From contig NC_056733.1 of NCBI RefSeq assembly GCF_019279795.1, forward strand, positions 1,424,363,917 to 1,424,427,916: a stretch of 64,000 nucleotides of DNA. The letters run 5' to 3'. The stretch's first letter is position 1. Each line of letters starts with the position of its first letter. This document shows, piece after piece, positions 22,103 to 33,384 of this stretch. The position numbers and the translations under genes are program-made. The notes under the pieces are model-generated. The model was not told where the DNA came from and searched no databases. It saw only the letters and a program-made list of their open reading frames with translations. The DNA comes from Protopterus annectens. Lineage: Eukaryota; Chordata; Ceratodontiformes; Protopteridae.

Positions 22103-23021
22103 TCTTTTTAATTATAGGATATGCTGATTAGATCAGTAGTATAGTTCGAGGAAGGTAGTTTTAAGGGAAAATTTGAAGAGTGGACTTTAGGTAGCCCGAA
22201 TAGTTTAAACCTGCTTAACCGGCGCTGCCCTAGTGTGCAACAGTGGCAGCTCGCTAACGCTGCTACCGCATTTTATACCAGGGGGCTGGAAAAAGCTAGA
22301 AACTGGCCCAAAACGACCAATAAACTACTAGTTACTGGCTGAAACCTCACAAAACTGGACAAAAGACAGCTCAATGCTTCCCACTCCCACTGGTAAGCAA
22401 GGTAACTTCCTCTCCCCCAAATAAGGCAAGGAAACAGTACACAGGAACTACAACCAAAGCCCAGGAATCAGCAACTCTGAAACTGGACTAAACTAGTAAA
22501 GCAGGAAAAACAAGAGATATTTTTTTCTTTTTTTTTCACAAAACAGGCAGAAACAGGTACAGCAAACACTTATAAATGCTATGAATCAGCTACTACAGCT
22601 TACACAGAAGAATTTGCTACAAATACAGTCAAATAGTAACAAACAAGGATTCCAAGTGCAATATTAAGTTAAATGCAGTAAAAACAGCTTCAATGCAACA
22701 GAAAGGCAGGCGAAATACAGTCGCTAGGTATTCAGATGTGGAAAGCAACAAAAATTATACTTAGTATCAAGAAAAGTCGCTTATTCAGCTCTCTGCAGCC
22801 TGGATTACTCTGCTGGCCCACGTGGAGTCTGTGCTGAGTGCATATGTGAAATGCCTTTTAGTGTTGTATTCTCCTATGCAGGTGTTAGCTTGCTAAATAA
22901 TGTAAATGGAGTTTCTATTAGCCTGGGAACTCAGAACATGTGTCAAGACAATGCAATATGAATACAGGGAAAACCTTAGTGTCAAAAATGATGTAATCTG
23001 GGGAGGACCCAGAGACATGTT
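22103..23021. other. probable CR1 copy B 5' leader, then unassigned sequence
   Basis: Sequence upstream of the ORF1 start of copy B. It contains GC-richer strips (AACCGGCGCTGCCCTAGTG at about 22217) but no open frame. It may be the rest of the 5' leader and promoter of the LINE; the boundary cannot be placed without a second full-length copy. Confidence 0.4.
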
Positions 23022-23172
23022 TGTTGGGAGGGTGGCCTAATGGTTAAGATGTTTGCCTTATAGACATAAGGTACAGGGTTTGAGTCTCGCAGGAGATAAT
23101 TGGCTAGGCTTAAAATGGCTTGCAAGGGCAGTTAGCCTAGTACTAACCTATGAACTCCTATGAACTATGATG
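23022..23172 (+). mobile_element. tRNA-derived SINE S1 with a CR1-like tail
   Basis: The A box TGGCCTAATGG (23033-23043) and B box GGTTTGAGTCT (23077-23087) mark an RNA polymerase III promoter of tRNA type. The tail reads TTGGCTAGGCTTAAAATGG, GGGCAGTTAGCCTAGTACTA, then ACCTATGAAC octamers: almost the 3' end of the CR1-like LINE here (GGCTAGGCTTATAAATGCCC, GGGCAGATAGCCTAGTATG, AACCTATGAACC). Confidence 0.88.
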
Positions 23173-24060
23173 TTTTATAAAAACTGTCTCTCAGAGAGAT
23201 ATATAGGCATTTTGATCTTGATATCCAACTTACCAGCACTCTGCTTATGCTCACATATAAGTTTTTAGCACTATGATTTCTTATAGGAATAGTTAAATCT
23301 AGTAAAGATTAATTAGGTATTTTTCTTTGAAATCAGACCTGTCCTACTGTATTTTAAGTTTCTGTGTGATCTCTGAACTCTTAGATATCTCTGTGGTGTA
23401 GTAGTTTTGTCTTGTGTTTTAATTATTTATTATTAAATATTTTTAAAACCTTCTACCAGTGGCTGCTTTGTGTAGAGATAAGCTCTAGAATACATTGCAT
23501 ATTTATAGAGGTTATTGTAACAGGCCACTCTAAAGTAAGCCTTGACAGTTAGTAATACTACCATTGGATAATAATATTGCACAGTAATAATTGGACATCC
23601 TTTTAAGGGCCTTTTAGTAGCTATTATTAACTGGGTGGTGGCAGTAATTATTACCGTATAGTCTGGGTAAAGGGGCACAGCTGGAGAATCTGTCAGCCTT
23701 TCCCAGGAGTGTCTGTGAAGTTGTATAAATACTTATCTCAAAGTGTGTGTGTGTTGTGTCAGCTACTTGGCAGGGACACAAAGCACTGGTTGGACAGAGA
23801 GGGTACTGGAAGTTTTAGCTTGCCCAGTTAGGCTGAGACCTGGACCCTATAGCTGTGCCAGTGGGGAGTCTTATTGGGGACATGGTGAGCAAAGGAGCAA
23901 CCAGCCCCAGACTGACTGTGATCTCTGTGTGAACTTAAGGGAGATTGTACTTTACTGTGTGTATTAGTTATCCTTTCCTCTTCTGTGAGACAACCTCCCT
24001 GGTGTTAGTGGTGAGGGTTTAGGCTCCTTGATTGCTGGGCCAGGGCACGGTCGTCACATA
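23173..24060. other. unassigned; possible LTR-like or transcript-like strip
   Basis: The first half is plain AT-rich sequence. From about 23740 to 24057 the composition is richer in G+C and ends in GGGCACGGTCGTCACA, which looks like the end of an LTR (CA terminus). I could not find a matching TG start or target duplication, so no call is made. Confidence 0.25.
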
Positions 24061-25849
24061 AGCATGCATGTATGTTTTATGCATCTTGTATATTGGTGTT
24101 AACATCATGTATTTTTATGCAAAATCATATTTTTACATTTATAGGTATAACACACAAACACACGCGTGCGTGTACAGATACACTGATAAATACAAAAGCA
24201 TATTACTTCATCCTTGCTGGCATCCATCTAGGCTATATCCTTCACCTGGCTGCCGGTACCAAAAGAATTAAAAAATTTAAAAAAGCAGAAATGATTTAAT
24301 GTGTACTATATCAAGTGATCGCACACCTTTCAAACTTATAAAAGTGTGCGTATCTCAAAAGATCTTCACAGATTGCTCGCTTTCCTCCATGACATAAATA
24401 TTTAAAAACATTACATGCATGTGTACACACATGCAAAGTTTAGTAAAAGAAAAATGTAGCTTAGAGAGAGCTACAAAAACATAATTTAGCTACTTCCATA
24501 ATAAACAAGCTAACACAATGTCATCAACTTGCGGACATTAGATGTGTGAATCATTAGCCACAGTAAATGAAGCATTAAAAAAGTGCTAGAATCTATTTAA
24601 ACTGAAACTGTATTACCAATACTCGATTACAGTATCATTACTTCCTGCCATATGACATGGAAAAGGTGCACTGAATCCCTTCATCTCCATCATTTTGGTA
24701 TTGCAGGTCACTCATTTACATAAAGAAACATTGTATACTACTAGATATTTCACGTCACTAATCTAATATGTCAATCAACATCTGGTGTTATATCAATGCC
24801 TGCGGCTTACCAAAATATGGAAACTACTGGAACAGAAAACTGAAATAAAAACACAAAGCCATTAAGGTCTTACTAGGGACTGAAGAACACCTGCACATCC
24901 TTTACTGTTCAGATGGAAACATGCTTGAGGAATGACTAGCAAGATTCAGTAAACATTTTAGAAGGAAATACCAGTTTACCTTAAATTAATTTGCTGAAGT
25001 ACCTTTCTCAATGTATAATGCACATCATACTAAACTGTTAAGTGAATTAATCTCTAAACTTTTCTAAATGCAACACCACACCTAACAAGATGACCTGTTA
25101 ATGAACTGAATTGTCAGAGCATGGCTTAGAATGCAGCACTGCATATCGACCTTAATAAAAACCACAAAAAACACAGGCTTCTGTCCTTTAAGCTCATCTA
25201 AAACACAGCAGTGAAATTTGTAAGCACTGACCAAGGCAACTTTAAAAGGATGCCAGTTTTTCAGAAGTTTTAAGTCTCTGGGTTTAGTGTTATTTTCTTC
25301 ACGCCACCCCCCTTTTGAGCGTCTCAAATGTAATATAATCTCCATTTCACACTTGCCTAGAATTTATTCCAAGAACTGTGAAGAGAAAAATTTATTATTT
25401 TTTTTTTTTTTGGGGGGGGGCAGTAACTGCCAAAACTGCATTTTCTCACAAATGGAAAAAAAATTCTGATTGCCTGAAAACAACACTGGCTTAGAATATA
25501 AAGACTTCAGCAAAGAAAATGTTATGGCAGTACACACAATCAAGACTTGTTAAACATCATACAGAATGTTTTTAAATGACTTGAAGAAATAAACTCTGCA
25601 GTTCCAGGAGAAGAATGGTTTTTCACAAAGATAATTCTACAGTGAGAATAATGACGCAATGGAACAAGGGAGCCAGATCTAGTCTAAAGACAAACCATGA
25701 CTTTGTGCTTAAACAAACTTTAGGCACAAATAAAAAATGCAAGAACAAAGCAGAGGTGTATTCAGTAGTAAAGACATAGTGTCAAGAATGAATAACTTCA
25801 TTCGGTCTCAAAACTAAAGTTTCCCAGTACATAAGTTGTCAGTGGTGGA
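24061..25849. other. unassigned intergenic DNA
   Basis: About 1.8 kb without a credible coding frame. It contains short simple repeats (CACACAAACACACGCGTGCG at about 24150, a poly(T)/poly(G) run at 25396-25420) and otherwise nothing I can assign. Confidence 0.5.
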
Positions 25850-26440
25850 GCAAAAATGTAACCGAGTAACCTAAGCCAACTGGTAGCCATAACACTGACA
25901 CTTTAAGCTAAATGTTAACTACCTGCCACTATACCAGACAAGACTGCAAGCTGCCCCAGGCCAGAAGATACTTGTTGTACAAGAAATAAACACCTTAACT
26001 AAGGAGACTTGATCCGTGGTTGAGCAGACAACCTCCCATCTAAATTTCTAAAACTAGCAGCTGACAGTATAGCCTATCCAGTTAGCATCCTCATAAATAA
26101 ATCTCTCTCAGAATGATATGTACCATTAAAATGGAAGAAATCAATTGTTAGCTCCTTATACAAGGGAGGAAAATCAAATGAATGGTCCAACTATTGTCCA
26201 ATCTCCATTCTGTGCTTTTGCTCCAAAAATCTTGAAAAAATGTATACACAAGCAACTCCTTCAAAACCGAATCAGCAACAGACTACTTGCACCCACCCAC
26301 CATGGCTTCAGACCATCACATAGCACAGCAGCACAGACACAATCAGTTGAGCTAGGGACCTAGGACATCCAACATCAGCAATGTTCCTTGATCTATCATA
26401 AGCATTCAATAGTGTCGCACCTAAAAATTTTACATGAACT
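25850..26440 (+). mobile_element. L2-like LINE K3, RT part (split by PLE2)
   Basis: The plus strand reads ILINKSLSE then VPLKWKKSIVSSLYKGGKSN, NYCPISILCFCSK, and in the neighbouring frame LLAPTHHGFRPSHSTAA. Near 26384 there is MFLDLS followed by AFNSVAP (first RT Asp region, altered). This is the RT fingers of an L2-like LINE (family pattern YRPISIL...HGFRP.HST). At about 26440 the sequence passes into PLE2; the L2 text resumes near 27700 but only with the C-terminus, so the RT palm has been lost. Confidence 0.7.
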
Positions 26441-27369
26441 ATCTTAACATAAAACTCAGCAACTCTGTTTTTTCTAGTATAGTGCATGGACAAACGTTGA
26501 GAGTAGCTAGGCTAACAGTTAATAATGACACCCTGAAAGAGAATCTAGAGATACTCAAGTCAGAGTTTGTGGGCAGACGTTATGAGCAGAAGGCTGTATC
26601 CCAAGCTATAAGTACTACTATGAGAAAAAGGGGCGGCAAAGCCAGTCCCTATTTTTCCAATATGAAAATGCCTAACAGGAACAATAGCAGGAACACACAA
26701 GGGGTACCTTTGATCTTGCCATACAGTTCTGATGTTAAATTCATTAGGAATGTGTTATATAAGAATTGGCATATTTTGCACACGGATCAGGACATTATAG
26801 AAATAGTTGGTTTACGTCCGATAGTGGTTTACAAGAATAAGAATACACTAAAGCAATTATTATGCTATCCGAATAAAAGAACCAGTCAACAGTCTTTTTT
26901 AAAAGGCATGACAAGATGCAATAATTGCAATTTTTGTCAGTTTATTACTCGGGAGGAATTTTTTTACACACCCGGCACCAAACGTACTTGGCAGTTTAAG
27001 GTGCAGGCTGATTGTAACACCAAGAATGTGATTTATTTGGCCAAATGTTCTACATGTGCCAAATTTTATGTAGGAAAAACAAATAGAAAACTTTGTGAAT
27101 GTATAAGGGATCATGTTTACTGTACAAGGAAAGAATTATTGCATAGTGCTTTAGCTAAGCATACGGTAACTGAAGGCGCTGCACATTCATTTTTGTTTCA
27201 AGTAGTACAAGTTATACATAGTAACATTAGGCATTGGGATATTTATGCTTATACTGATACAATGGAAATGAAATGGATATTTAGACTGGGAGCGCATTTG
27301 GGCTCCGGTCTTAATGATACTGTTTCTATTAAACCAGCATTAAAAGGGCGTAAGCTGCCTAAGAAATGA
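26434..27369 (+). CDS. PLE2 C-terminal protein: RT thumb and GIY-YIG endonuclease
   Basis: An uninterrupted 311-codon frame. The first few residues come from the flanking sequence; the PLE part starts about residue 15. Blocks: RYEQKAVSQAISTTMRKRG (thumb-linker), DVKFIRNVLYKNWHIL, a cysteine cluster TRCNNCNFC, then GIY-YIG text VIYLAKCSTCAKFYVGKTNR, LCECIRDHVYC, and finally MKWIFRLGAHLGSGLNDTVS. It resembles PLE1 in order but clearly differs in residues, so it is another family. The absence of any stop in 311 codons is unusual beside the rest of this window and suggests a relatively recent insertion; no promoter or start context suggests that it is expressed. Confidence 0.85.
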   Translation: MNYLNIKLSNSVFSSIVHGQTLRVARLTVNNDTLKENLEILKSEFVGRRYEQKAVSQAISTTMRKRGGKASPYFSNMKMPNRNNSRNTQGVPLILPYSSDVKFIRNVLYKNWHILHTDQDIIEIVGLRPIVVYKNKNTLKQLLCYPNKRTSQQSFLKGMTRCNNCNFCQFITREEFFYTPGTKRTWQFKVQADCNTKNVIYLAKCSTCAKFYVGKTNRKLCECIRDHVYCTRKELLHSALAKHTVTEGAAHSFLFQVVQVIHSNIRHWDIYAYTDTMEMKWIFRLGAHLGSGLNDTVSIKPALKGRKLPKK

Positions 27370-27372
27370 GCT

Positions 27373-27435
<63 letters not shown>

Positions 27436-27690
27436 TTAGTGATACTCTGTATTTTATACTTGTTTTATCTAGTATCTCTTTAAATCTGTATGAATCATTA
27501 ATGACAGGTGAATTTTTATTGGTCTGTTTGAATTTGTATAGGATCCATTTAAGTTGCTCTTCTCAAGTTGTATATTGTCTGAGGAAGCACTGAAGGGTGT
27601 GAAAGCGCTTGCAAACTAAAATAAAACATTGCTGTTTTAGCTGTTGGTGTCTCCGTGTCTCTGCACAGTTCTTTTTCTTGGTTCATGTTT
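26441..27690 (+). mobile_element. Penelope-like element PLE2 (5'-truncated)
   Basis: The coding part is described separately. The 3' region has a long (AT)n tract (27376-27432), then GTCTGAGGAAGCACTGAAGG, GTGAAAGCGCTTGC, CTAAAATAAAACATTGCTG and GTCTCTGCACAGTTCTTTTT. The CTGAGGAAGC...GTGAAAGCGCT...AAAATAAAAC order is the same as in PLE3. It lies in an L2-like LINE and begins within the PLE thumb region, so the RT palm is missing. Confidence 0.88.
27376..27432 (+). repeat. (AT)n microsatellite in the PLE2 3' region
   Basis: About 28 AT units directly after the stop codon of the PLE2 frame. Confidence 0.98.
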
Positions 27691-27699
27691 TTTTACTGT

Positions 27700-28049
27700 G
27701 TTTACTGTGCAGTTTACTGCTGAGTTCCATTCTTTTGGACATTTATATAAGCCAAATGGAACTGCAGTACAATATCTTTATTCCTACTCCATTACTAAGT
27801 TATGGGACATACTAACACTAGACATTAGGTCCACACAGAACTACAGAAAATTTAAATTCAAGCTAAAACAACAACTGCTTAAGTTAAACAACTATACTTG
27901 CAACATCACAAGCTAAGTGCATACAACCCTGCCATAAGCACAACATTCATTTTACCTTATCTGCACTTCCTCAATCAACTTATTACAAATATACATGTAA
28001 CCTACTGATTACAACAGAAAACTAAACAACTTTTCATCTTGTGATATAC

Positions 28050-28109
<60 letters not shown>

Positions 28110-28480
28110 CATATGAATGCAATTTGATTATTTCCAAACAAATGCAAAATAAGAGCAAAATACTTTCACTGGAACTGCTTTATGGATTCTCACCAAGGGC
28201 TATATCTATTTGAATTCTACATCTTTTCTATGTATCATCTATAAACTGTCTATTGTATACTACTCCATTAGCTCTTACACTTTTACATTGTTTATTATAC
28301 AGTATTTTATTACTTCCTGTTCTACTGCATTGTATTGCATTTAATATTGCATTGTGTAGTAGTTTAGGGAGTTTTTCTCCCCGGGCCTCTGCTTAAAATG
28401 GGTCACTCACCCAGTCGGACTTTCTCGGTTACCAAATGTCAAATACATAAAAAAATTAAATAAACTTTATGCAATAGTAA
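27700..28480 (+). mobile_element. L2-like LINE K3, C-terminus and 3' tail
   Basis: Plus strand 27740-27916: GHLYKPNGTAVQYLYS, KLWDILTLDIRSTQNYRKFK, FKLKQQLLKLNN, which fits the L2 ORF2 end (LWN.LP..IRS...FK..LK..LL). The 3' non-coding part contains an (AT)n tract at 28052-28099 and ends in the shared tail: TTTTCTCCCCGGGCCTCTGC (about 28374), GGGTCACTCACCCAGTCGGA, TTCTCGGTTACCAAATGTCA and an AAATAAAC end at about 28470. Confidence 0.75.
28052..28110 (+). repeat. (AT)n then (AC)n microsatellite
   Basis: About 24 AT units followed by five AC units, inside the L2-like 3' region. Confidence 0.95.
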
Positions 28481-30470
28481 TAAATTATAAAATACTTACT
28501 GAAAACTCTTTAGAGTTTAACCTGGTGCAGGTTTCAAAAACAGCAGAAAAATATTGCCCAATCTCTGGGGGTTGAACCTAAAATTGGAACTCTTAAATGA
28601 AAAACTGTTAGAGACTCCTTGCTAGTTCAGAGGTAGTGGACAACCACACAGAATCTGGGAGGTCCATACAATCTCCCAAACAAGAGTCTTCTTTTCATAT
28701 TCCAGTAGTAAAAAATGATGACACACACATAGGCATTTATATACTTACATACGCAAGTGTGCATGCGAAAGAGTTACAACTGTTTGTATGCACGTGCATA
28801 CACATAACCTAAGCTCAAAAAATATAAATGGCACACTTCTGTGTCTTCTTTCTTTCTTTCTTTGGGAAAGAATGAAGACACAATGAAACTATGTTTTTAA
28901 GATGTTGAGCTAACATTTTCCAAGCTTCTTACAGGTAAGGTATAGGTACAGAGGATGAAAACAGCATCATGAGTAATCACCTCAGACCTTTGCCTGAACT
29001 GGGATGCTTCTCAGATACAGTAATAGTAATAATCCAAACAAGCTACTCCAAATCGTTCACAACTTTACTGAACCTAAATAATATTTAAAAGAAGTACTTA
29101 AATGATGTAACAAAACAATTCAGAAATCTTGTCTATAGTCTAGCTAAATTTCTTGCAAATACAACTGGATAAATCATTCATTTTAAATCATTTTTGGATT
29201 TGAATTGTTTCGCTTCCAAATTGAAATGATATCAAAGCAGCTGCACTAATACCAGAGCCATTTATGCTTTAATGGACCTCCCAACTCAATAAAACTCAGA
29301 TGTAACAGTCTGGTTGAAGCCAATTTTATTTATTTATATATATATATATTCCTTTTTACATTAGTATTACACAGCTCAGAACATGAGACAAATGGCAAGC
29401 AACAGCTAACAAACAAATGGGAACAATGTTTAATTTAATAAGCACAGGAAATGTAAACAACTTTGAGAGAGAACTGGCATGTAATGGAAAATCTTGAAGC
29501 TTTGACAGCTCCTCCTCCGACTTTCACACTCCAATGACTCCATAAAAAGAAATTACAGATGGGACTAATGTATTCAAATGCCATATTAGCCGTTACGACC
29601 AACCTCCACATCTTCAGTTTTGCTCAAACTAATGAGACCTACTTAAAGCTGTACACAAGTGTTGAATACCACCCCTGATGCTGTAACCAGCCATACACCA
29701 AGGTGCTATATGTTGCTGCAAGAATCTTCACCTAGGCATGGGGGGGGGGGGTTACTGCACAGCAAGGAACAAAAAAATCAGATGAATTACTGAGAATAAA
29801 GAAAACACAATCAACACTTTTAAAATTTAGCAGTGGCAATTGCTATGGGGGGAGCAGAAGGAAATCACATAAACCCAGTGAGAAGAGACCCATCCCCCAC
29901 AGCATGCACTGATTCATGTAAGACTTATTACCATGAAACGAAAACTATAAAGCCTTACAAATAACATTTCAACTTGAAACATGCTGCGCTTTACACAGAT
30001 TAAAAGCATCTATCAGGTCATTCAATGAATTCCCATTATTTCAGCTTAGTTCTATAGATACTTCTATGATATCCAGAAGGTTTTTATTCCTTTCATATTC
30101 TGATCAAGTCTGAGGATGAAAAGCAGTCTGCACAAAGACAGGCAGTGACATTTTCATTCCCTTTGCTATGAATCCAACGTAACAAAAATGGAAGTAGTCA
30201 ATTCAAGCTTCTCTATGGCAATTGCTGAATGTGGCTTTCAGGCTTATATCCTAGACATTTTAATTTATTCTTACAACTTGCAGATTTATCACAAATGGAA
30301 AAAGTGAATTCTAAATCCCATAGAATATTAAAGTGCTGCATTGGACTTTCAGGTTCATATCACAGCAGACTTGTGATAAGTGGTAAGAAAATATTCTTTT
30401 GACAAAAGTTAAAATTTGCATATATACACACATGCGCGCACACGCACACACAATATATATATAAAAAAAA
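28481..30470. other. unassigned intergenic DNA
   Basis: Two kilobases without a credible frame. It holds a CTTTCTTTCTTTC run at about 28848, a short (AT)n at 29335-29349 and a poly(G) at 29742. No repeat family recognised. Confidence 0.5.
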
Positions 30471-31030
30471 ATCACGTTCATTACTCCTCTAACTTAATGT
30501 TTTAATTTTGCTTCTAACTACTATATTTTTCTCAGTTACTATTGTAATTACCTTGTTCTCTGCCACTATACTATCACATGTATAAAGACACTGAAATAAC
30601 CTGTATATTTATGCATATGTTTCCACTCTGTTTAGTTATTTTGTTGGAGCTTTTCTCCCCGGGCCTCTGCTGAAAATGGGTTCCTGACCCAGTCAGACTT
30701 TCCTAGTTACCTCCTCCTTCTTTCGTCTTTTCCCAGTTAGGGGTCGCCACAGCGGAAATCCGGTCCGCTAATGGTTGGCAGTAGATTTTTACAGTGCCAA
30801 GGTACCAGCCAGACACCCAACCTTCAATGAAAGCACACCCATTCACGCATGTCTTTCAAAAGCCACTCAACCGCAGGGAGGACATGCAGACTCCACACAT
30901 AAGGCGCTCCAGCCGAGAATCGAACAGGAGAACCTCTTGCTGTGAGGCGACAACATTACCGCTGCACCACCGTGGCTACCCAGACTTTCCTGGTTACCAA
31001 ATGTCAATAAAGAAATAAATAAAAATAAAT
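30471..31030 (+). mobile_element. L2-like LINE 3' tail K4, split by a SINE
   Basis: The tail blocks GCTTTTCTCCCCGGGCCTCT (about 30650) and GGGTTCCTGACCCAGTCAGA are followed by CAGACTTTCCTAGTTACC, where SINE S5 is inserted; after the SINE the text repeats CAGACTTTCCTGGTTACC and finishes with AAATGTCAATAAAGAAATAA. It is therefore the same 3' end as K1-K3, interrupted. Confidence 0.75.
30712..30980 (-). mobile_element. tRNA-derived SINE S5, V/HE1-like
   Basis: Minus strand from 30980: the A box TGGTGCAGCGG and the B-box-like TGTTCGATTCTC mark a tRNA head. A central block GGAGTCTGCATGTCCTCCCT (conserved core of V-type/HE1 SINEs, usually read as GGGAGGACATGCAGACTCC) follows. The 3' end, GCTGTGGCGACCCCTAACTG, is what I recall as the RTE 3' tail in fish. 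It is flanked by an 18-bp duplication with one mismatch: CAGACTTTCCTAGTTACC (30694-30711) and CAGACTTTCCTGGTTACC (30981-30998). Confidence 0.85.
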
Positions 31031-32419
31031 ATATTATCAGTCAGAATAGGCAAAAGAGAACACAGTCATTAAATTCTGCCTATTTTAGAGGTGAAGCTCC
31101 TGTAATTCTGATTTCTTTAAAAAAAAAAAAGAACGCAGATTTCCTGATTTATAGTTTAGCATGTAATTACACGTCTTTGTGCAAACCACAGAAATAAATC
31201 TAACATTTCTCCCTAAGAACATTGTAAGAAAGCAGGGCCTGGTTCCTAAGACAGAGATAATAATCTGCTCTAACTACTCATTCAGATTCAGGTAACTAAG
31301 GTTTTAATTTCAGCTTACATCTAATTGTAAGAACCATGCTCCCATGATGCCTGAACAATGAGGGATACCAAGAGAGCATAGGTTTTGTCAGGACTAAGCA
31401 AAATCTCTTAGCATGAAGTAGATCTAACCCCATGAACAAAGAGTGTGAATGTACACTGGGTTTTTAATAATACCAGGAATGGATCACAGCTCAATACTAC
31501 ACTCACACATGAAGCAGAATGGATTCTTCGGCCACAGGGACAAAAAAGTCTGGTTCTTTCACAAAGTTCAGGACTCAACTGTAGCTTTAGCAACTATTCA
31601 GATTTATTACCTACTAAACACAGACTAGTTACAGAAAATAACCAAGAACATTTTGACCACTTACATAAATCACTAATTTTTCAAGTATAAAAAGCTACAA
31701 AATTAATTTTGTTCCCTTACCCCTTCAGTCTGTAAAGATCTTAAAAAAAGTCTTGTGTTTCACAACTGACAGCTAAGACTAGGAAAAAAATTGTCCCTAG
31801 GTTGAACAATGCTACAAAATGGGTTTTAAAAGTCAAATTCTCTAGACTGTTATAGGTAAATAGCAGAATCCAGCATTAGATAACCTAGGCTGTTGCCTAG
31901 GACCCCCTGGTTTGGGGGTGGGGGGGGGCACTGGCTGGGGGCTGCAACAACATTTATATTAAACAAATAAAAAAAAAGAAAAACTTACATTTCTTCTTTA
32001 AGGATTAAAGATGAACTCTGCATGCATCTTTAGTAGTGTCCCTATGTGACTCGTACTAAAGAAGCATGCACACACATTTAAACATTCCTACATGTGTCTT
32101 TAGTAGAGGCATACTTAAATGTTGGTTTAACTGCCAACCATACTACTCCTTCTGCAGGGGAGATTTGCCAGACAAAAGATGAACATGTGAACAGGGAGAA
32201 CTGCCATGAGAGAAGAACAGGCCATTCCTTCAGTAGGTGAGTGAGATGACAAGAAGGTGTGCGTGCATGTGTGTGTGTGTGTGTGTGTGTGTGGGGGGGG
32301 GGCCCATTTACAGACATCAGATAGGTTAACTTGTTCAGGCTCAAACCTTCACCTTGACTACAGGAGTCAAGAGCCTGAATCATCCACACCAACTACCACT
32401 GTCATCAGGGGGTGCATTT
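31031..32419. other. unassigned intergenic DNA with short repeats
   Basis: No coding frame. A block at about 31880-31960 (GGCTGTTGCCTAGGACCCCC, then GGGGGCTGCAACAACATTTA) looks like part of an interspersed repeat but cannot be named. A GT run with poly(G) lies at 32268-32302. Confidence 0.4.
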
Positions 32420-32543
32420 TCAAGGAAATATGAGTTTTGAGGGAAGAGAAGTTTTCTGTTGCTCATGCTAAGTCTGTTTTATATGTGCAACTCTTGTTTA
32501 TCAAACAGCCATCATCAGTGTTTGAGCTATAAAATTTGAAAGC
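32420..32543 (+). repeat. diverged interspersed repeat, copy 1
   Basis: Shares with 33385-33520 the blocks AGAGAAGTTT.CTGTT, AAGTCTGTTTT, GCCATCA and CAGTGTTTG.GCTATAA(A/C)A, ending in TTTGAAA. Here it is followed by SINE S4; in the second copy it is followed by ATAAAAGTTTAAAATTAAAT. It could be a SINE tail region or a DNA-element arm. Confidence 0.6.
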
Positions 32544-32700
32544 AATGTAGCATAACAGGCAGCCTATGCCTGTGGTGCAGAGGGCTGTAGGTTCTACTCC
32601 CACAACATGTAGATGGAGTGCCAACATTATTGTGCCCTTTAAGGGGGGGATAGGATGTTGCACTCCTAAGAGTCTCCTCCTTTGGATGAGATCTCTTGTA
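32544..32700 (+). mobile_element. tRNA-derived SINE S4
   Basis: The A box TAGCATAACAG (32548-32558) and B box GGTTCTACTCC (32590-32600) fit the tRNA promoter consensus exactly in the invariant bases, with a natural spacing. The body after it (TGGAGTGCCAACATTATTGT, GGATGTTGCACTCCTAAGAG) is unlike S1-S3, so this is a different SINE family. A degenerate true tRNA is unlikely because no acceptor stem closes around it. Confidence 0.7.
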
Positions 32701-32783
32701 ACTATGAATCTGTTGTCAGTTTGACAGTCATTCCTTATTGCAATATCACCATCTTACCAATTTTCTTTAAAAAAAAAAAAAAA

Positions 32784-32796
32784 GTGTGTGTGTGTG

Positions 32797-32883
<87 letters not shown>
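32784..32883 (+). repeat. compound (GT)n(AT)n(AC)n(AT)n microsatellite
   Basis: GT units, about 14 AT units, AC units, then about 23 AT units. It follows a poly(A) run at 32768-32783, as often seen behind retroposons. Confidence 0.98.
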
Positions 32884-32887
<4 letters not shown>

Positions 32888-33384
32888 AAACATGGGCAAT
32901 TTATTCTTCAAGGGCATCAGGCACTGAACTCGCACATGAAACACTCAGTTGTTTGCTTTGCCAGCAGCAACCAATTCATTCTTTATTGATTCCACATTAA
33001 AACTATCTTTGAGATGACTTTTACTTCTGTAGAGATTGTGTACAATGACCGATATTGGTGGACTGTAATGACAGAAGTGTGAGTGGCCTTTTTGTGGATG
33101 AAATGTTCTGAAATGGGTAGTCTTATCACCATTGGGTCATACATTTTGTTTCATTGCTTACTGAAAAAAATGTTCAAACCTACAAATTTAAAACACACTA
33201 ACAAGTGGTGCTGTATTTTATAAGAAACATAATTTAAAACAATCAGGAAGGTGCATCAAAGAACATATGCATGTATGCATGGCCATCCAACTGTGTGCAA
33301 GAGGCCTATAGTTTGCAAACAGCCCAAAGGTAAACTTAATCCACCTCTGACCAGATTTTCTTTGAATATCGGTTTCAGTTACTG
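32884..33384. other. unassigned intergenic DNA
   Basis: No credible frame or known repeat. Confidence 0.45.

Noticed and set aside
23033..23087. A possible functional tRNA gene
   Set aside because: A and B boxes are present, but there is no closing acceptor stem, and the downstream sequence is a LINE-like tail; it is a SINE head.
23740..24057. A solo LTR ending in CACGGTCGTCACA
   Set aside because: No matching TG start, target duplication, primer-binding site or second copy could be found in the window.
32682..33000. Frames with Tyr-Ile runs
   Set aside because: Translations of the AT/GT compound microsatellite.
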